Positions 19,114 to 28,180 of a stretch of 64,000 nt of DNA are shown in pieces; within the stretch, counting starts at the first letter, position 1, and the number at the start of each line of letters is the position of its first letter. This DNA comes from Chitinophaga fulva. Its GTDB lineage: Bacteria; Bacteroidota; Bacteroidia; Chitinophagales; Chitinophagaceae. The stretch lies in NCBI RefSeq assembly GCF_012927205.1, contig NZ_JABBGC010000001.1, positions 1,798,001 through 1,862,000 of the forward strand. The letters run 5' to 3'. The position numbers were made by a program, and so were the translations under genes. The notes beneath the pieces were generated by a model. The model made no database searches. It had not been told where the DNA came from and was given only the letters and a program-made list of their open reading frames with translations.

Positions 19114-19142
19114 AAAAAATACTTTATAAATTTTTTCCACAA
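19114..19142 (-). promoter_or_regulatory. Candidate promoter of the dcw cluster
   Basis: On the minus strand TTG (19140-19142) is followed after 18 bases by TATTTTTT (19114-19121), a 7/8 match to the Bacteroidota -7 element TAnnTTTG. The MraZ-box-like repeats begin about 10 bases downstream, around the expected transcription start, where a bound repressor would block initiation. Confidence 0.4.
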
Positions 19143-19265
19143 GAGAATATTCGCCATTGTAAAGGGTTTGGAGTGGCTTTATGCACCTTTTTCACGCGCG
19201 GGACGCTGGATTGTGTGGATAATGTGTGAATACATGTTAATATCGTGTGCGTAACCTGTGAAAAA
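19133..19265. other. Cluster of seven DnaA-box-like sites (candidate DnaA-controlled region or oriC)
   Basis: Sites read against TTWTNCACA. Plus strand: TTTTCCACA 19133-19141 (match), TTATGCACC 19179-19187 and TTTTTCACG 19188-19196 (one mismatch each). Minus strand: TTATCCACA at 19214-19222 (perfect strong box), GTATTCACA at 19225-19233 and TTACGCACA at 19246-19254 (one mismatch each), TTTTTCACA at 19257-19265 (match). The orientation switches once, three forward then four reverse. An A/T-rich stretch with GGATTA/TAATCC inverted repeat (19346-19362) follows. Genes on both sides point away from it for about 8-17 kb, as near an origin. No dnaA gene is in the window, so this remains a candidate. 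Confidence 0.45.
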
Positions 19266-19539
19266 CGCAATAGGACTGGCATTGCAGGGGGTAAAATAAC
19301 TGCGCTGTTTTTTCAGCAATGGCAATGAATTGTTTTTTACAAATAGGATTAAATTATAATCCGATACCTTGGTGCTGATATTTTTTTGACAATATCCAAC
19401 GGTTTTTTATTTTCGGCAGGTAAGCGGCAAAAGGAATCATTTCTTCGGTAAAATGCCCTGATTCAGCGATTTGACGGTCTCTTTTGCAAAATTTTAACAG
19501 CAATGAAAATCTCTTCGCCTTACATTTACATTTAATTCT

Positions 19540-19547
19540 TAATTTTG
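19540..19547 (+). promoter_or_regulatory. Candidate -7 element of bamD
   Basis: TAATTTTG fits TAnnTTTG exactly and ends 10 bases before the bamD ATG, implying a very short or absent leader. No good -33 TTG is seen at the usual distance. Confidence 0.4.
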
Positions 19548-19557
19548 CCACTCTTTT

Positions 19558-20391
19558 ATGCGGAAATTTTTATTGTATAGCAGTCTCTTTGCGCTGATCG
19601 TTGTCGCTTCTTCCTGTAACAATGAGCTGAGAAGAATCGAAAAAAGCAACAACTTCGAGAAGAAGCTGGCGTATGCTGACAAATTGTACTCGAAGAAAAA
19701 ATATAATACGGCGCAAACACTGTATCAGGACCTCCTGCAGGTGTATAAAGGCACTGAAAAATTTGAAGGCCTGTATTATAACTACGCATACTGTTCCTAC
19801 TACGTGAAGGACTATGTTCAGGCGGCTTTCCATTTCAAAAACTACCTCGACGTATTCCCCAACAGCCCCAGAGCGGTGGAAATTGACTATATGCAGGCGT
19901 ATTGCTATTACAAGCAGTCACCCAAAGTATCGCTGGACCAAACCAACACCATGAAGGCCATTGCCCAGATGCAAACCTTCATCAATAACTACCCGCAGGC
20001 GGAAAAAGTACCGGAAGCCAATCTGGTGATCGAACTCTGCCGCAGGAAGCTGGAACTCAAAGAGTTCAACAGCGCTGAACTGTATTATAACCTGGGCTTT
20101 TACAAAGCGGCCGGTATCGCCTTCAAAAACCTGATGCGCAACTACCCCGACTCTGACAAAAGCGACAGCTACAAGATAATGGCCATCCGCGCCTACTATA
20201 ACTATGCTAAAAACAGCATAGAGGAAAAACAAAAGGAACGCTATGAGACAGTTGTCAGTGAATACATGGACTTCGCAGACCACTATCCCAACAGCAAATT
20301 GAAGGCGGATGCCGAAAAATTTTATACCTTAGCGCAAAACAATATTAAATCACTGGAAAATGAGCAAAATAAAGAGAAGTCTAACCAGTAG
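19558..20391 (+). CDS. bamD: Outer membrane protein assembly factor BamD
   Basis: 277-residue outer-membrane lipoprotein of the BAM complex, which folds beta-barrel proteins. The signal peptide ends in a lipobox with Cys20 (VVASSC). Tetratricopeptide-like helices run through the rest, with repeated YAYCSYYVKDYVQAAFHFKNYL-type units and NYPQAEK or YPDSDKS turns. Length and TPR layout match BamD. It starts the plus-strand run that faces away from the dcw cluster, and its 3' end overlaps the omega subunit gene by 32 bases, so the two are almost certainly co-transcribed. Confidence 0.92.
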   Translation: MRKFLLYSSLFALIVVASSCNNELRRIEKSNNFEKKLAYADKLYSKKKYNTAQTLYQDLLQVYKGTEKFEGLYYNYAYCSYYVKDYVQAAFHFKNYLDVFPNSPRAVEIDYMQAYCYYKQSPKVSLDQTNTMKAIAQMQTFINNYPQAEKVPEANLVIELCRRKLELKEFNSAELYYNLGFYKAAGIAFKNLMRNYPDSDKSDSYKIMAIRAYYNYAKNSIEEKQKERYETVVSEYMDFADHYPNSKLKADAEKFYTLAQNNIKSLENEQNKEKSNQ

Positions 20392-20701
20392 TCTTAATCC
20401 CTGGGTAGAAACCAAAAATACTACCGATATTAAGAACCGGACCGGTAATTTATATGAGTCTATTGCCGTGATAGCCAAACGCGCCAATCAGATCAATATT
20501 TCCGTGAAAGAGGAGCTCCATTCCAAGCTGGAAGAGTTTGCCAGCCATACTGACAACCTCGAAGAAGTACACGAAAACAAGGAGCAGATCGAGATTTCCC
20601 GCTTTTATGAAAGGCTGGCAAATCCTGCTATCCAGGCTACTCAGGAATTCCTGGACAATAAAATTTATTTCCGCAAGAACGACGACGACCTGTTCAGCTA
20701 A
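20360..20701 (+). CDS. rpoZ: RNA polymerase omega-like subunit (Rpb6/RpoZ family)
   Basis: 113-residue protein with the omega-type motif NLYESIAVIAKRANQI near residues 29-44, where omega contacts the RNA polymerase beta' subunit and helps assemble the enzyme. It is longer than E. coli omega (91). The rest is charged and helical (KEELHSKLEEFASHTDNLEE), as in Bacteroidota members of this family. It begins inside bamD (32-base overlap) and is followed by a strong terminator before coaBC. The bamD-omega-coaBC order also supports the call. Confidence 0.85.
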   Translation: MSKIKRSLTSSLNPWVETKNTTDIKNRTGNLYESIAVIAKRANQINISVKEELHSKLEEFASHTDNLEEVHENKEQIEISRFYERLANPAIQATQEFLDNKIYFRKNDDDLFS

Positions 20702-20761
20702 TCCGCCACACATTATTTTGTGAGGTGCGTGATTGCGAAAAATAAAAATATTAATTTCATG

Positions 20762-20791
20762 GCGGCAGATTCAAATCTGCCGCTTTTTTTA
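20762..20791 (+). terminator. Terminator after the omega gene, directly before the coaBC start
   Basis: Stem GCGGCAGAT/ATCTGCCGC with a 4-base loop, then seven T residues (20785-20791). The coaBC ATG follows only 5 bases later, so the hairpin occupies the place where a ribosome-binding site would be. It could be a plain terminator, or an attenuator controlling coaBC. Confidence 0.75.
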
Positions 20792-20796
20792 TATCT

Positions 20797-22020
20797 ATGG
20801 ACGATATCAAAATACTACAAGGAAAGAAAATCCTGTTGGGCGTGTCCGGCAGCATCGCTGCCTATAAAGCCGCTACCCTCATCCGGCTGCTCGTGAAGGA
20901 AGGGGCCCTCGTAAAGGTGGTCATGACACCGGCGGCGGCTGACTTCATCACGCCGCTCACCCTCGCCACCCTCTCCAAAAATGAAGTACCACTCCATATC
21001 AGCGACCATAACAGCTGGAACAACCACGTGATGCTCGGCCGCTGGGCAGATGTTATGTTGATAGCCCCCGCTTCTGCCAATACCATCGCCAAAATGGCCA
21101 ACGGCCTGTGCGACAACCTCCTGATGGCCACCTACCTGTCCGCTACCTGCCCGGTACTATATGCACCTGCCATGGACGAGGACATGTGGAAACATCCGGC
21201 TACCCGCGCCAATGTGGCCCGACTACGCGAATACGGCCATACCCAGATACCGGTGGCTGCCGGTGAACTGGCCAGCGGCCTCGTAGGCGAAGGACGGATG
21301 GCTGAACCGGAAAATATCGTCGCCCTGCTGCGCCGCCACTTCAGCCAGGCTGCCGGCGCCCGCAAACCGCTCGACGGTAAAATAGCGGTCGTGACTGCCG
21401 GCCCTACTATCGAACATATCGACCCGGTAAGATATATCAGCAACCACTCCAGTGGTAAAATGGGCATCGCCATCGCGGAAGCCCTCGCCGACGCCGGCGC
21501 CCAGGTGAAACTGGTGCTGGGCCCCACTAACCAGACCACCCACCACAGCGGTATCGATATCATCCCGGTACAATCGGCTGATGATATGTTCCGCAGCGTG
21601 ATCGCAGTATACCCGCTGTCTGATATCGTGGTGGCCGCCGCCGCCGTGGCTGACTACCGCCCGGCACAGGTGGCAGATAAAAAAATCAAAAAAGGAGAGG
21701 ATAAATTCAGCATCGCCCTGGAAAAAACACATGATATCCTCCGGACACTGGGCAACAATAAAGGGCCGCAGCAACTGCTGGTAGGCTTCTCCCTGGAAAC
21801 CAACAACGAAAGGGAATACGCGCTGAAAAAACTGCGCGACAAAAACCTGGATATGATCGTGATGAACTCCCTCGCCGATCCGGGCGCCGGATTCAACTAC
21901 GATACCAATAAAGTGACCCTGTTTGACAACAGGGGAAAAGAACGTGACATCCCCCTCAAATCCAAACAGGAAGTAGCCAGGGATATTGTTTCTGCTATAA
22001 TAGAACTGCAACATGCGTAA
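20797..22020 (+). CDS. coaBC: Bifunctional CoaBC (phosphopantothenoylcysteine synthetase/decarboxylase)
   Basis: Two consecutive steps of coenzyme A synthesis in one 407-residue protein. The N-terminal flavoprotein decarboxylase domain (residues 1 to about 185) has [11 protein letters not shown] near residue 14 and the conserved [19 protein letters not shown] and PAMDEDMW motifs. The C-terminal synthetase domain has [29 protein letters not shown] and KKIKKG. Length is typical. It overlaps the next gene (porD) by 8 bases, so the two are translated from one message. Transcription may read through the hairpin just before its start codon. Confidence 0.96.
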   Translation: MDDIKILQGKKILLGVSGSIAAYKAATLIRLLVKEGALVKVVMTPAAADFITPLTLATLSKNEVPLHISDHNSWNNHVMLGRWADVMLIAPASANTIAKMANGLCDNLLMATYLSATCPVLYAPAMDEDMWKHPATRANVARLREYGHTQIPVAAGELASGLVGEGRMAEPENIVALLRRHFSQAAGARKPLDGKIAVVTAGPTIEHIDPVRYISNHSSGKMGIAIAEALADAGAQVKLVLGPTNQTTHHSGIDIIPVQSADDMFRSVIAVYPLSDIVVAAAAVADYRPAQVADKKIKKGEDKFSIALEKTHDILRTLGNNKGPQQLLVGFSLETNNEREYALKKLRDKNLDMIVMNSLADPGAGFNYDTNKVTLFDNRGKERDIPLKSKQEVARDIVSAIIELQHA

Positions 22021-22939
22021 CCGCTTCCCCTTCGCCCTGCTGCTGGCAGGTATTCTCGTTTTCACGGCCAACTGCCTGCAGGCGCAGGAGATCAGGGCCA
22101 ATGTGACCGTAGTGGCCAACCAGGTCCAGGGTGTTGACCGGAAAGTGTTTACCACACTGCAAACAGCCCTCAGGGAATTCCTGAACAACCGCCACTGGAC
22201 AGACGATGCCTTTACCCCGGCAGAAAGGATTGAATGTAACTTCCTGCTGAATATAACAGGGGTGACGGGAGAAAATATGTACAAGGCTTCCCTCACCATA
22301 CAGGCTACCCGCCCGGTGTTTAACAGCAGCTATGTGACCAGCCTGCTGAATACCCAGGACAACAACGTGGCCTTTCGATATGCGGAATTCCAACAGCTGG
22401 AGTTCAGCGATAACCGCGTAGTAGGCAATGATCCTATGGCTTCCAATCTCACAGCCATCATGGCATACTATGTGAATATCGTCCTCGGGCTGGACTATGA
22501 TTCGTTCTCTCCCCGCGGTGGCGATGCCTATTTCAAAAAAGCGCTGAATATCGTCAATAATGCGCCGGACGGAAAAGACATCTCCGGATGGAAAGCTTTT
22601 GAGGGTACCCGTAACCGTTACTGGTTGCAGGATAACCTCCTGAATGCCAAGTTCCTCAACTTCCATGATGTGATGTACCAATACCATCGCAACGGGCTGG
22701 ATGTGATGTATGAAGATGTCAACAGAGGTCGTGCGGCTATTATGAACTGCCTCAACCTGCTGTATGCCATTCATCAGGACATCCCCAACTCCATGTTGAT
22801 GCAGACATTCTACTCCGCCAAAGCCGATGAACTGCAGAAGATATTTTCCAAGGCCATGCCACAGGAGAAAATGAGGGCCGCCGAATTACTGGCCCAGATG
22901 GATGTGCCCAATGCACAGAAATATCAGCAGATGAAATAA
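22013..22939 (+). CDS. porD: PorD-like T9SS accessory protein (DUF4835)
   Basis: 308-residue secreted protein with a signal peptide (hydrophobic residues 5-21, cleavage after AQ near residue 25). The sequence fits the DUF4835/PorD family: the mature protein begins with EIRANVTVVANQVQG and carries YVNIVLGLDYDSFSPRGGDAYF in the middle, followed by NAPDGKDISGWKAFEGTRNRYWL. PorD was linked to type IX secretion in Porphyromonas gingivalis, although its exact role is unclear. It follows coaBC with an 8-base overlap, a gene pairing I recall from other Bacteroidota. SprA, the translocon of the same pathway, is encoded 20 kb away in this window. Confidence 0.85.
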   Translation: MRNRFPFALLLAGILVFTANCLQAQEIRANVTVVANQVQGVDRKVFTTLQTALREFLNNRHWTDDAFTPAERIECNFLLNITGVTGENMYKASLTIQATRPVFNSSYVTSLLNTQDNNVAFRYAEFQQLEFSDNRVVGNDPMASNLTAIMAYYVNIVLGLDYDSFSPRGGDAYFKKALNIVNNAPDGKDISGWKAFEGTRNRYWLQDNLLNAKFLNFHDVMYQYHRNGLDVMYEDVNRGRAAIMNCLNLLYAIHQDIPNSMLMQTFYSAKADELQKIFSKAMPQEKMRAAELLAQMDVPNAQKYQQMK

Positions 22940-22982
22940 CAGCCGGTGAACATCTCCGGGCACAACAATTTTTTAGAAAAGA

Positions 22983-23462
22983 ATGAATAACCGTTTTAAA
23001 GCGCTCGTAGCAGGATTAGTATTATTGATGGCAGCTTGTGGTGATCCGGGCAATGTCCCCAAGGAGTATATCCAGAAGGATAAAATGAGCAAGATCCTCG
23101 TGGACATGACCCTGGCAGACGCCTATGGCAACGAAGTGAGCGCCCTGACTACGCCCCTGCCTGATTCTGTGAGACAGGAGAAAATAAAAATCTACTACAA
23201 ACAGATACTGGACCTGCACCACGTGTCCGTAAAGGATTTTATGGCCAGCTATAACTGGTATGAAAGCCATCCTGACCGGATGAAAGACGTGTTTGAAAAA
23301 GTGCAGGCTGATATCGCCATCAGAAAAAATAAACTGGGCAATCCGGCGGAAGAAAATGCGCCCGTCAGGTTCCGTTTGAAAAGCTTTTTCCCCAATGCAG
23401 ACAAAGCTTTCCTGTTACCCGCTTCCGATACGGTACGCCCCTTTATCAAGCGACAGCCATAA
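22983..23462 (+). CDS. DUF4296-type lipoprotein
   Basis: 159 residues with a lipoprotein signal peptide ending at Cys20 (LLMAAC). The mature protein starts after a short linker with a DUF4296-like stretch: [19 protein letters not shown], then two amphipathic helices including [37 protein letters not shown]. These small lipoproteins are widespread in Bacteroidota and their function is unknown. The gene lies 43 bases after porD and 22 before the CoA-transferase subunit gene, so it may share the transcript. Confidence 0.75.
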   Translation: MNNRFKALVAGLVLLMAACGDPGNVPKEYIQKDKMSKILVDMTLADAYGNEVSALTTPLPDSVRQEKIKIYYKQILDLHHVSVKDFMASYNWYESHPDRMKDVFEKVQADIAIRKNKLGNPAEENAPVRFRLKSFFPNADKAFLLPASDTVRPFIKRQP

Positions 23463-23484
23463 GATCAATATAAAACACCAAAAC

Positions 23485-24177
23485 ATGAACAAAGTAGTAG
23501 CAAATGCAGATGAAGCCATAAAGGACATCCGGGATGGCGCGGTGATAATGCTGGGGGGATTTGGTTTGTGTGGTATTCCGGAAAACTGTATCGCAGCGCT
23601 GGTCAGAAAGGGCATCAAAGAACTGACCTGTATTTCCAACAATGCCGGCGTCGATGATTTCGGATTGGGCCTGTTGTTGAAAACCCGTCAGATCCGTAAG
23701 ATGATGTCTTCCTATGTGGGCGAAAACGCAGAATTTGAAAGGCAGCTGCTGGCCAGAGAGCTGGAAGTGGACCTCATCCCGCAGGGTACCCTCGCCACCC
23801 GTATACAGATGGCCGGTATGGGCATTCCCGCCTTCTTCACCCCCGCCGGTTATGGCACCGAAGTGGCCACCGGTAAAGAAACCCGCGAATTCAACGGCAA
23901 AAACTATCTCATGGAGATGGCGCTGCACGCCGATTTTGCTATCGTGAAAGCCTGGAAAGGTGATACCATGGGCAATCTGGTATTCCGTAAAACGACCCGC
24001 AATTTCAGTACTTCTATGGCCAAAGCCGGTAATATTACCATCGCTGAGGTAGAAGAACTGGTACAGCCGGGTGAACTGGACCCCGACGAGATCCATGTAC
24101 CAGGTATCTATGTGCACCGCATCTTTGCAGGCACCGAATATGAAAAACGGATAGAACGCCGGACCGTGCAGATGTAA
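23485..24177 (+). CDS. scoA: 3-oxoacid CoA-transferase, subunit A
   Basis: Alpha subunit of succinyl-CoA:3-ketoacid (acetoacetate) CoA-transferase, which moves CoA between succinyl-CoA and acetoacetate. The glycine-rich motif [13 protein letters not shown] near residue 18 and the following [15 protein letters not shown] are typical. I choose the ATG at 23485 ([12 protein letters not shown]), giving 230 residues; the frame is open for 30 further codons upstream, but those overlap the end of the lipoprotein gene. The B subunit follows after 47 bases. Confidence 0.93.
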   Translation: MNKVVANADEAIKDIRDGAVIMLGGFGLCGIPENCIAALVRKGIKELTCISNNAGVDDFGLGLLLKTRQIRKMMSSYVGENAEFERQLLARELEVDLIPQGTLATRIQMAGMGIPAFFTPAGYGTEVATGKETREFNGKNYLMEMALHADFAIVKAWKGDTMGNLVFRKTTRNFSTSMAKAGNITIAEVEELVQPGELDPDEIHVPGIYVHRIFAGTEYEKRIERRTVQM

Positions 24178-24224
24178 CGGTTACGACTACACGTTATTAT
24201 TCCACTCTCCAAAATCAGTATGTT

Positions 24225-24881
24225 ATGCCTCTCGATAAATTTGGTATCGCCAAAAGAATAGCAAAGGAATTAAAAGATGGTATGTATGTCAACCTGGGTA
24301 TCGGTATTCCCACGCTGGTAGCCAATTACATCCCTGCTGGTATTTCTATTATGCTGCAGTCTGAAAACGGTATGCTCGGCATGGGCCCGTATCCGTCTGC
24401 AGATGATATAGATCCGGACCTGATCAATGCCGGCAAGGAAACGGTGACGCTCCTGCCAGGCGGTAGTTTCTTCGATTCTGCGGAAAGTTTCGGCATGATC
24501 CGCGCCGGCAAAGTAGACCTCACCGTGCTGGGCGCTATGGAAGTAGCTGACAACGGGGATATCGCCAACTGGAAAATACCCGGTAAAATGGTGAAAGGCA
24601 TGGGCGGTGCTATGGACCTGGTAGCTTCTGCTAAAAATATTATTGTGGCCATGATGCACACCAATCCCAAAGGTGAAAGCAAATTGTTGTCTGCCTGTAC
24701 ACTGCCGCTAACTGGCGTTAACTGTGTTAAAAAAATTGTGACGGATCTCGCCGTGCTGGAAGTGACACCCGACGGGTTCCGCCTGCTGGAACGTGCTCCG
24801 GATGTGAGTGTGGAGGAAATTAAAGCCAAAACTGCCGGCAGATTGATTGTGGAGGGAGATATTCCTGTGGTGACGATTTAA
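24225..24881 (+). CDS. scoB: 3-oxoacid CoA-transferase, subunit B
   Basis: Beta subunit of the CoA-transferase. The catalytic glutamate that forms the glutamyl-CoA thioester is Glu47 in the [10 protein letters not shown] motif. [13 protein letters not shown] precedes it and the [12 protein letters not shown] and [17 protein letters not shown] blocks follow. Length 218 matches the family. It is paired with scoA and closes the transcript before a clear terminator. Confidence 0.94.
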   Translation: MPLDKFGIAKRIAKELKDGMYVNLGIGIPTLVANYIPAGISIMLQSENGMLGMGPYPSADDIDPDLINAGKETVTLLPGGSFFDSAESFGMIRAGKVDLTVLGAMEVADNGDIANWKIPGKMVKGMGGAMDLVASAKNIIVAMMHTNPKGESKLLSACTLPLTGVNCVKKIVTDLAVLEVTPDGFRLLERAPDVSVEEIKAKTAGRLIVEGDIPVVTI

Positions 24882-24901
24882 ATCATTGAATAAAAATGAG
24901 T

Positions 24902-24936
24902 AGCCTCGCCCGATAGTTTTCCGGCGGGGCTTTTTT
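24902..24936 (+). terminator. Terminator after scoB
   Basis: GC-rich stem (AGCCTCGCC pairing with GGCGGGGCT, one G-U pair) followed by six T residues, placed 20 bases after the scoB stop codon. Confidence 0.8.
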
Positions 24937-25128
24937 GTGTTCATATATTTAATTAAACGTCTATGTTACTGCATGGATATATGGGCGTTTTTTTCGTGAT
25001 CGTCCTGCGTAATTTTAACGTTTTTTTTGTGTGGGGATTGCCGCTATGGTTGCGGCGAATAACCGAAAAGAGGCTGCTGAAATGACAAAATAATTGGGTA
25101 ACTTACAACTTGCTAAACACAGTTCGAG

Positions 25129-25968
25129 GTGCAAGTTGGTTTCCTTTGTTATAATGGTAAGTTTTATTCTTCCGGTGACCCGATTTTTACGGCAGACAAC
25201 CGCTCTTTCCGTTATGGAGACGGCTGTTTTGAGACCATGCGGGTGCATCAAGGAGAAGTAGTATTGAGCGATTTACATTTTGAGCGCCTGCTTGCCAGCC
25301 TGAACCTGATGCACTTTGATATCCCTTCCCATTTCACCAAAGCTTTTTTTCTCCGTCAGATAACTGACCTGTGCCATAAAAATAACCTGACCCACATGGC
25401 ACGGGTGAGATTCTCCGTATTCCGGGCTGATGGCGGATTATACGAACCAGTCAATAATATTCCTTCTTATCTTATCCAGGCGTGGGAACTGAGCAACTCC
25501 GTATTGGAACTGAATGAAAACGGGCTCCTGCTGGACATCTTCCCTGATGCCAGAAAGACCAGTGATAAATTTTCTTCCATTAAATCCAATAACTGTCTCC
25601 CCTATGTGATGGGTGCTATGTATAGCAAACAACACGGTTTCAATGAAGTGCTGTTGCTCAATCAATATGGCCGGGTGGCAGACAGTACCATCGCCAATGT
25701 TTTTATGGTGCATCATAAAACCATCTACACGCCGCCACTTTCGGAAGGTTGTGTTTGTGGTGTAATGCGCAAACACTTGCTGCAATCAGAACTGCCTTTT
25801 AAAATAGAAGAAAAACCACTCACCATCGAGGACCTGGAAAACGCGGATGAAATATTCCTGACGAATGCCATACAAGGTATACGCTGGGTGGGCCTCTTCC
25901 GCGACAGCAGCTATGGTAACGCCACTGCTGCTATTTTACACGAAGTATTGTTTGATGGCAAAGTCTAG
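25129..25968 (+). CDS. Class IV aminotransferase (aminodeoxychorismate lyase or branched-chain type)
   Basis: 279-residue PLP enzyme of fold type IV. The Schiff-base lysine is Lys152 in SSIKSNNCL. Other family marks are RYGDGCFETMRV near residue 28, RVRFSVFR near residue 92, LLLNQYGRVADSTIANVF, and LTNAIQGIRWV near the C-terminus. Members include aminodeoxychorismate lyase (PabC, folate), branched-chain aminotransferase and D-amino acid aminotransferase. The sequence alone does not settle which; the short length and the GI(R/Q)WV end slightly favour a PabC-like enzyme. It starts with GTG at 25129, as no ATG precedes the conserved region. The photolyase ATG begins one base after its stop codon. 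Confidence 0.8.
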   Translation: MQVGFLCYNGKFYSSGDPIFTADNRSFRYGDGCFETMRVHQGEVVLSDLHFERLLASLNLMHFDIPSHFTKAFFLRQITDLCHKNNLTHMARVRFSVFRADGGLYEPVNNIPSYLIQAWELSNSVLELNENGLLLDIFPDARKTSDKFSSIKSNNCLPYVMGAMYSKQHGFNEVLLLNQYGRVADSTIANVFMVHHKTIYTPPLSEGCVCGVMRKHLLQSELPFKIEEKPLTIEDLENADEIFLTNAIQGIRWVGLFRDSSYGNATAAILHEVLFDGKV

Positions 25969-25969
25969 T

Positions 25970-27274
25970 ATGAAACCTGCAGTTAATCTTTGCTGGCTTC
26001 GCCGTGATCTGCGGCTGAATGACCAGGCCGCTTTATATCATGCTTTAAAAGATGACCATCCGGTGGTCCCGGTGTTTGTGTTTGATACACAGATACTGGA
26101 TGACCTGGAAGAGAAAGCAGACCATCGCGTGATGTTTATTTACCAAACGCTTGAAGCGCTGCAACAACAACTGATGGCTGCAGGCGCCACGCTGGACGTG
26201 TTCCACGGAACTCCGGAAGCGGCCTTTGCGCACTGGACTGCACGGTATGAGGTCCATAAAGTATTTACCAATAACGACTATGAACCGTATGCCCGTCAGC
26301 GTGATGCTGCTATCGCCGGACTGTTGAAGGAGAAGGGAATTTCTTTTCACAGCTATAAAGACCAGGTCATCTTTGAAAAGAATGAAGTGCTGAAAGATAA
26401 CGGTGACCCATATACGATATTTACGCCTTACAGTAAAAGATGGCTGGCCACGCTGACGCCATTTTATTACAAGTCGTATCCGGTGGAGAAGTATACTGAC
26501 AACTGGTACCGGCAGTCGCCACTGAAAATACCCTCGCTGAAAACGATGGGATTTAAAGCAATCAAAACAGATTTTCCAGCCGCAGATATCCCGGAAAAAA
26601 TTATCAGTCATTATGATAAAACCCGTGACATTCCCGCTATACAAGGCACTTCGCGTTTAGGCGTGCATTTACGCTTTGGCACGATCAGCATCCGGGAACT
26701 GGTGAAAAAAGCCCTGGATGATAACGATACGTATTTGAAAGAATTGATCTGGCGTGAATTTTTTCAGATGATACTGTGGCATTTCCCGGAAGTGCAGCAT
26801 GCTTCGTTTAAAAAAGAATATGATCGTATTCCGTGGCGGAACAATGAAAAGGAATTTGAGCGCTGGTGTCAGGGGCAGACCGGTTATCCCATTGTGGATG
26901 CGGGGATGCGTGAACTGAATGCCACCGGCTTTATGCACAACCGGGTAAGGATGATCACGGCCAGTTTTCTGACCAAACATCTGTTGATCGACTGGCGCTG
27001 GGGAGAAGCTTATTTTGCTGCTAAACTGCTGGATTACGACCTTGCCTCCAATAATGGAAACTGGCAGTGGGCGGCCGGCTGCGGCTGTGATGCAGCGCCT
27101 TATTTCAGGGTGTTTAATCCCACATTACAAACACAGAAGTTTGATAAAGACCTGCATTATATCCGCCGGTGGGTACCGGAGCTGGATGATCTTTCTTATC
27201 CCCTGCCAATGGTGGAGCACGACGTTGCCAGGAAACGTGCGCTGGAGGTATATGGGAAGGCATTGAAGCGATAA
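25970..27274 (+). CDS. phrB: Deoxyribodipyrimidine photolyase (class I cryptochrome/photolyase)
   Basis: Light-driven repair of UV-induced cyclobutane pyrimidine dimers, using FADH. The N-terminal antenna domain begins WLRRDLRLNDQAAL. The C-terminal FAD domain has GTSRLGVHLRFGTIS, the LIWREFFQ motif, WCQGQTGYPIVDAGMRELN and the closing DYDLASNNGNWQWAAGCG block typical of class I photolyases. I choose the ATG at 25970, giving 434 residues; upstream codons overlap the aminotransferase gene, although an ATG at 25955 is possible. Class I CPD activity is most likely, but a 6-4 or cryptochrome role is not excluded by motifs alone. Confidence 0.93.
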   Translation: MKPAVNLCWLRRDLRLNDQAALYHALKDDHPVVPVFVFDTQILDDLEEKADHRVMFIYQTLEALQQQLMAAGATLDVFHGTPEAAFAHWTARYEVHKVFTNNDYEPYARQRDAAIAGLLKEKGISFHSYKDQVIFEKNEVLKDNGDPYTIFTPYSKRWLATLTPFYYKSYPVEKYTDNWYRQSPLKIPSLKTMGFKAIKTDFPAADIPEKIISHYDKTRDIPAIQGTSRLGVHLRFGTISIRELVKKALDDNDTYLKELIWREFFQMILWHFPEVQHASFKKEYDRIPWRNNEKEFERWCQGQTGYPIVDAGMRELNATGFMHNRVRMITASFLTKHLLIDWRWGEAYFAAKLLDYDLASNNGNWQWAAGCGCDAAPYFRVFNPTLQTQKFDKDLHYIRRWVPELDDLSYPLPMVEHDVARKRALEVYGKALKR

Positions 27275-27280
27275 TCTTTT

Positions 27281-27336
27281 ATCGACATAAAAAAAGCGAA
27301 GATCATGGTAGTGATCTTCGCTTTTTTTATGTCGAT
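27281..27336. terminator. Bidirectional terminator, 25-bp perfect inverted repeat
   Basis: Positions 27281-27305 are the exact reverse complement of 27312-27336, with a 6-base loop. A seven-A run and a seven-T run lie inside the arms around the GC-containing core AGCGAAGATCA. It separates the convergent photolyase gene and mqnD. Confidence 0.9.
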
Positions 27337-27349
27337 ATTTTTCTGTGGT

Positions 27350-28159
27350 CTATGCATGCCTGCGTGCCACAACGCTTTCTGCTGCGGTCATCAGCGCCTC
27401 TACGGCCGCGTGGCCTTCCTGGCCGAGGTCCAGGCTGAAGTCGTTGACATACAAGTCAATATGCTGGCGCATTACCTGTTCGTCCATTTCCTGCGCGTGG
27501 GATTTGATATAGTCAGACAGCTGAGGATATTCACTGTAAGCGTGTTGCAGGCTTTGGTGAATGAGCGCATCTACCTGCGCGCGTGTTTCAGCAGGGATGT
27601 CTTTACGGATGAAGATACCACCCAGCGGAATGGGATTACCGGTGGTAGATTCCCAGTATTCGCCCATGTCCATGAGTTTCACGAGGCCTTTGAGCTGGTA
27701 GGTAAAGCGGTTTTCGTGGATGATCACGCCTGCGTCTACGTCCCCGTTGAGCACAGCATTTTCGATCTCTGAAAATAGCATCACCTTTTTGTTGGTCGCT
27801 TCCGGGAAAGCGATGGAAAAGAGGAGGTTGGCCGTGGTGTTTTCGCCGGGGATGGCTATAGTCAGATTTTTGATTTCTTCGCGGGGGATATCTTTTTTAG
27901 CGATGAGCAGTGGTCCGCAGCCGCGGCCGAGGGCGCTACCGCTGTTGAGCAGGTCATATTTATCCCTTACTTTCAGGTATACGGCAAAACTCAGCTTGGT
28001 GACAGGCAGTTTTCCTTCCAGGGCCCAGCGGTTGAGCGTTTCCACATCTTCCAGCTGCGTATCAAATGTCAGTCCTTGCGTATCGATCTTGTTGTTGACC
28101 ATGGCGTCGAAGATAAAAGTATCGTTCGGGCAGGGTGAGAAACCTAATGATAAGTGCAT
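27350..28159 (-). CDS. mqnD: 1,4-dihydroxy-6-naphthoate synthase (futalosine pathway)
   Basis: 269-residue MqnA/MqnD-family enzyme that converts cyclic dehypoxanthinyl futalosine to 1,4-dihydroxy-6-naphthoate, a menaquinone precursor. The N-terminal motif LGFSPCPNDTFIFDAM is diagnostic. GSALGRGCGPLL and VDAGVIIHENRFTY follow, the latter placing the catalytic-type His. The fold resembles periplasmic binding proteins but there is no signal peptide. It lies 21 bases after mqnB, and together they show that this organism makes menaquinone through futalosine and not through the classical MenFDHCEB route. Confidence 0.93.
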   Translation of the reverse strand: MHLSLGFSPCPNDTFIFDAMVNNKIDTQGLTFDTQLEDVETLNRWALEGKLPVTKLSFAVYLKVRDKYDLLNSGSALGRGCGPLLIAKKDIPREEIKNLTIAIPGENTTANLLFSIAFPEATNKKVMLFSEIENAVLNGDVDAGVIIHENRFTYQLKGLVKLMDMGEYWESTTGNPIPLGGIFIRKDIPAETRAQVDALIHQSLQHAYSEYPQLSDYIKSHAQEMDEQVMRQHIDLYVNDFSLDLGQEGHAAVEALMTAAESVVARRHA

Positions 28160-28180
28160 ATACTTAGAAAATTTTATTTG

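Noticed and set aside
19354..19551. 65-codon minus-strand frame upstream of bamD
   Set aside because: Lies in the A/T-rich stretch beside the DnaA-box cluster, starts within the bamD promoter region and looks like random Lys-rich translation.
21223..22299. 358-codon frame opposite coaBC and porD
   Set aside because: Antisense shadow across two genes that have strong family motifs.
24963..25085. 40-codon hydrophobic plus-strand frame after the scoB terminator
   Set aside because: Very short, no promoter seen and no distinctive composition; cannot be separated from chance.
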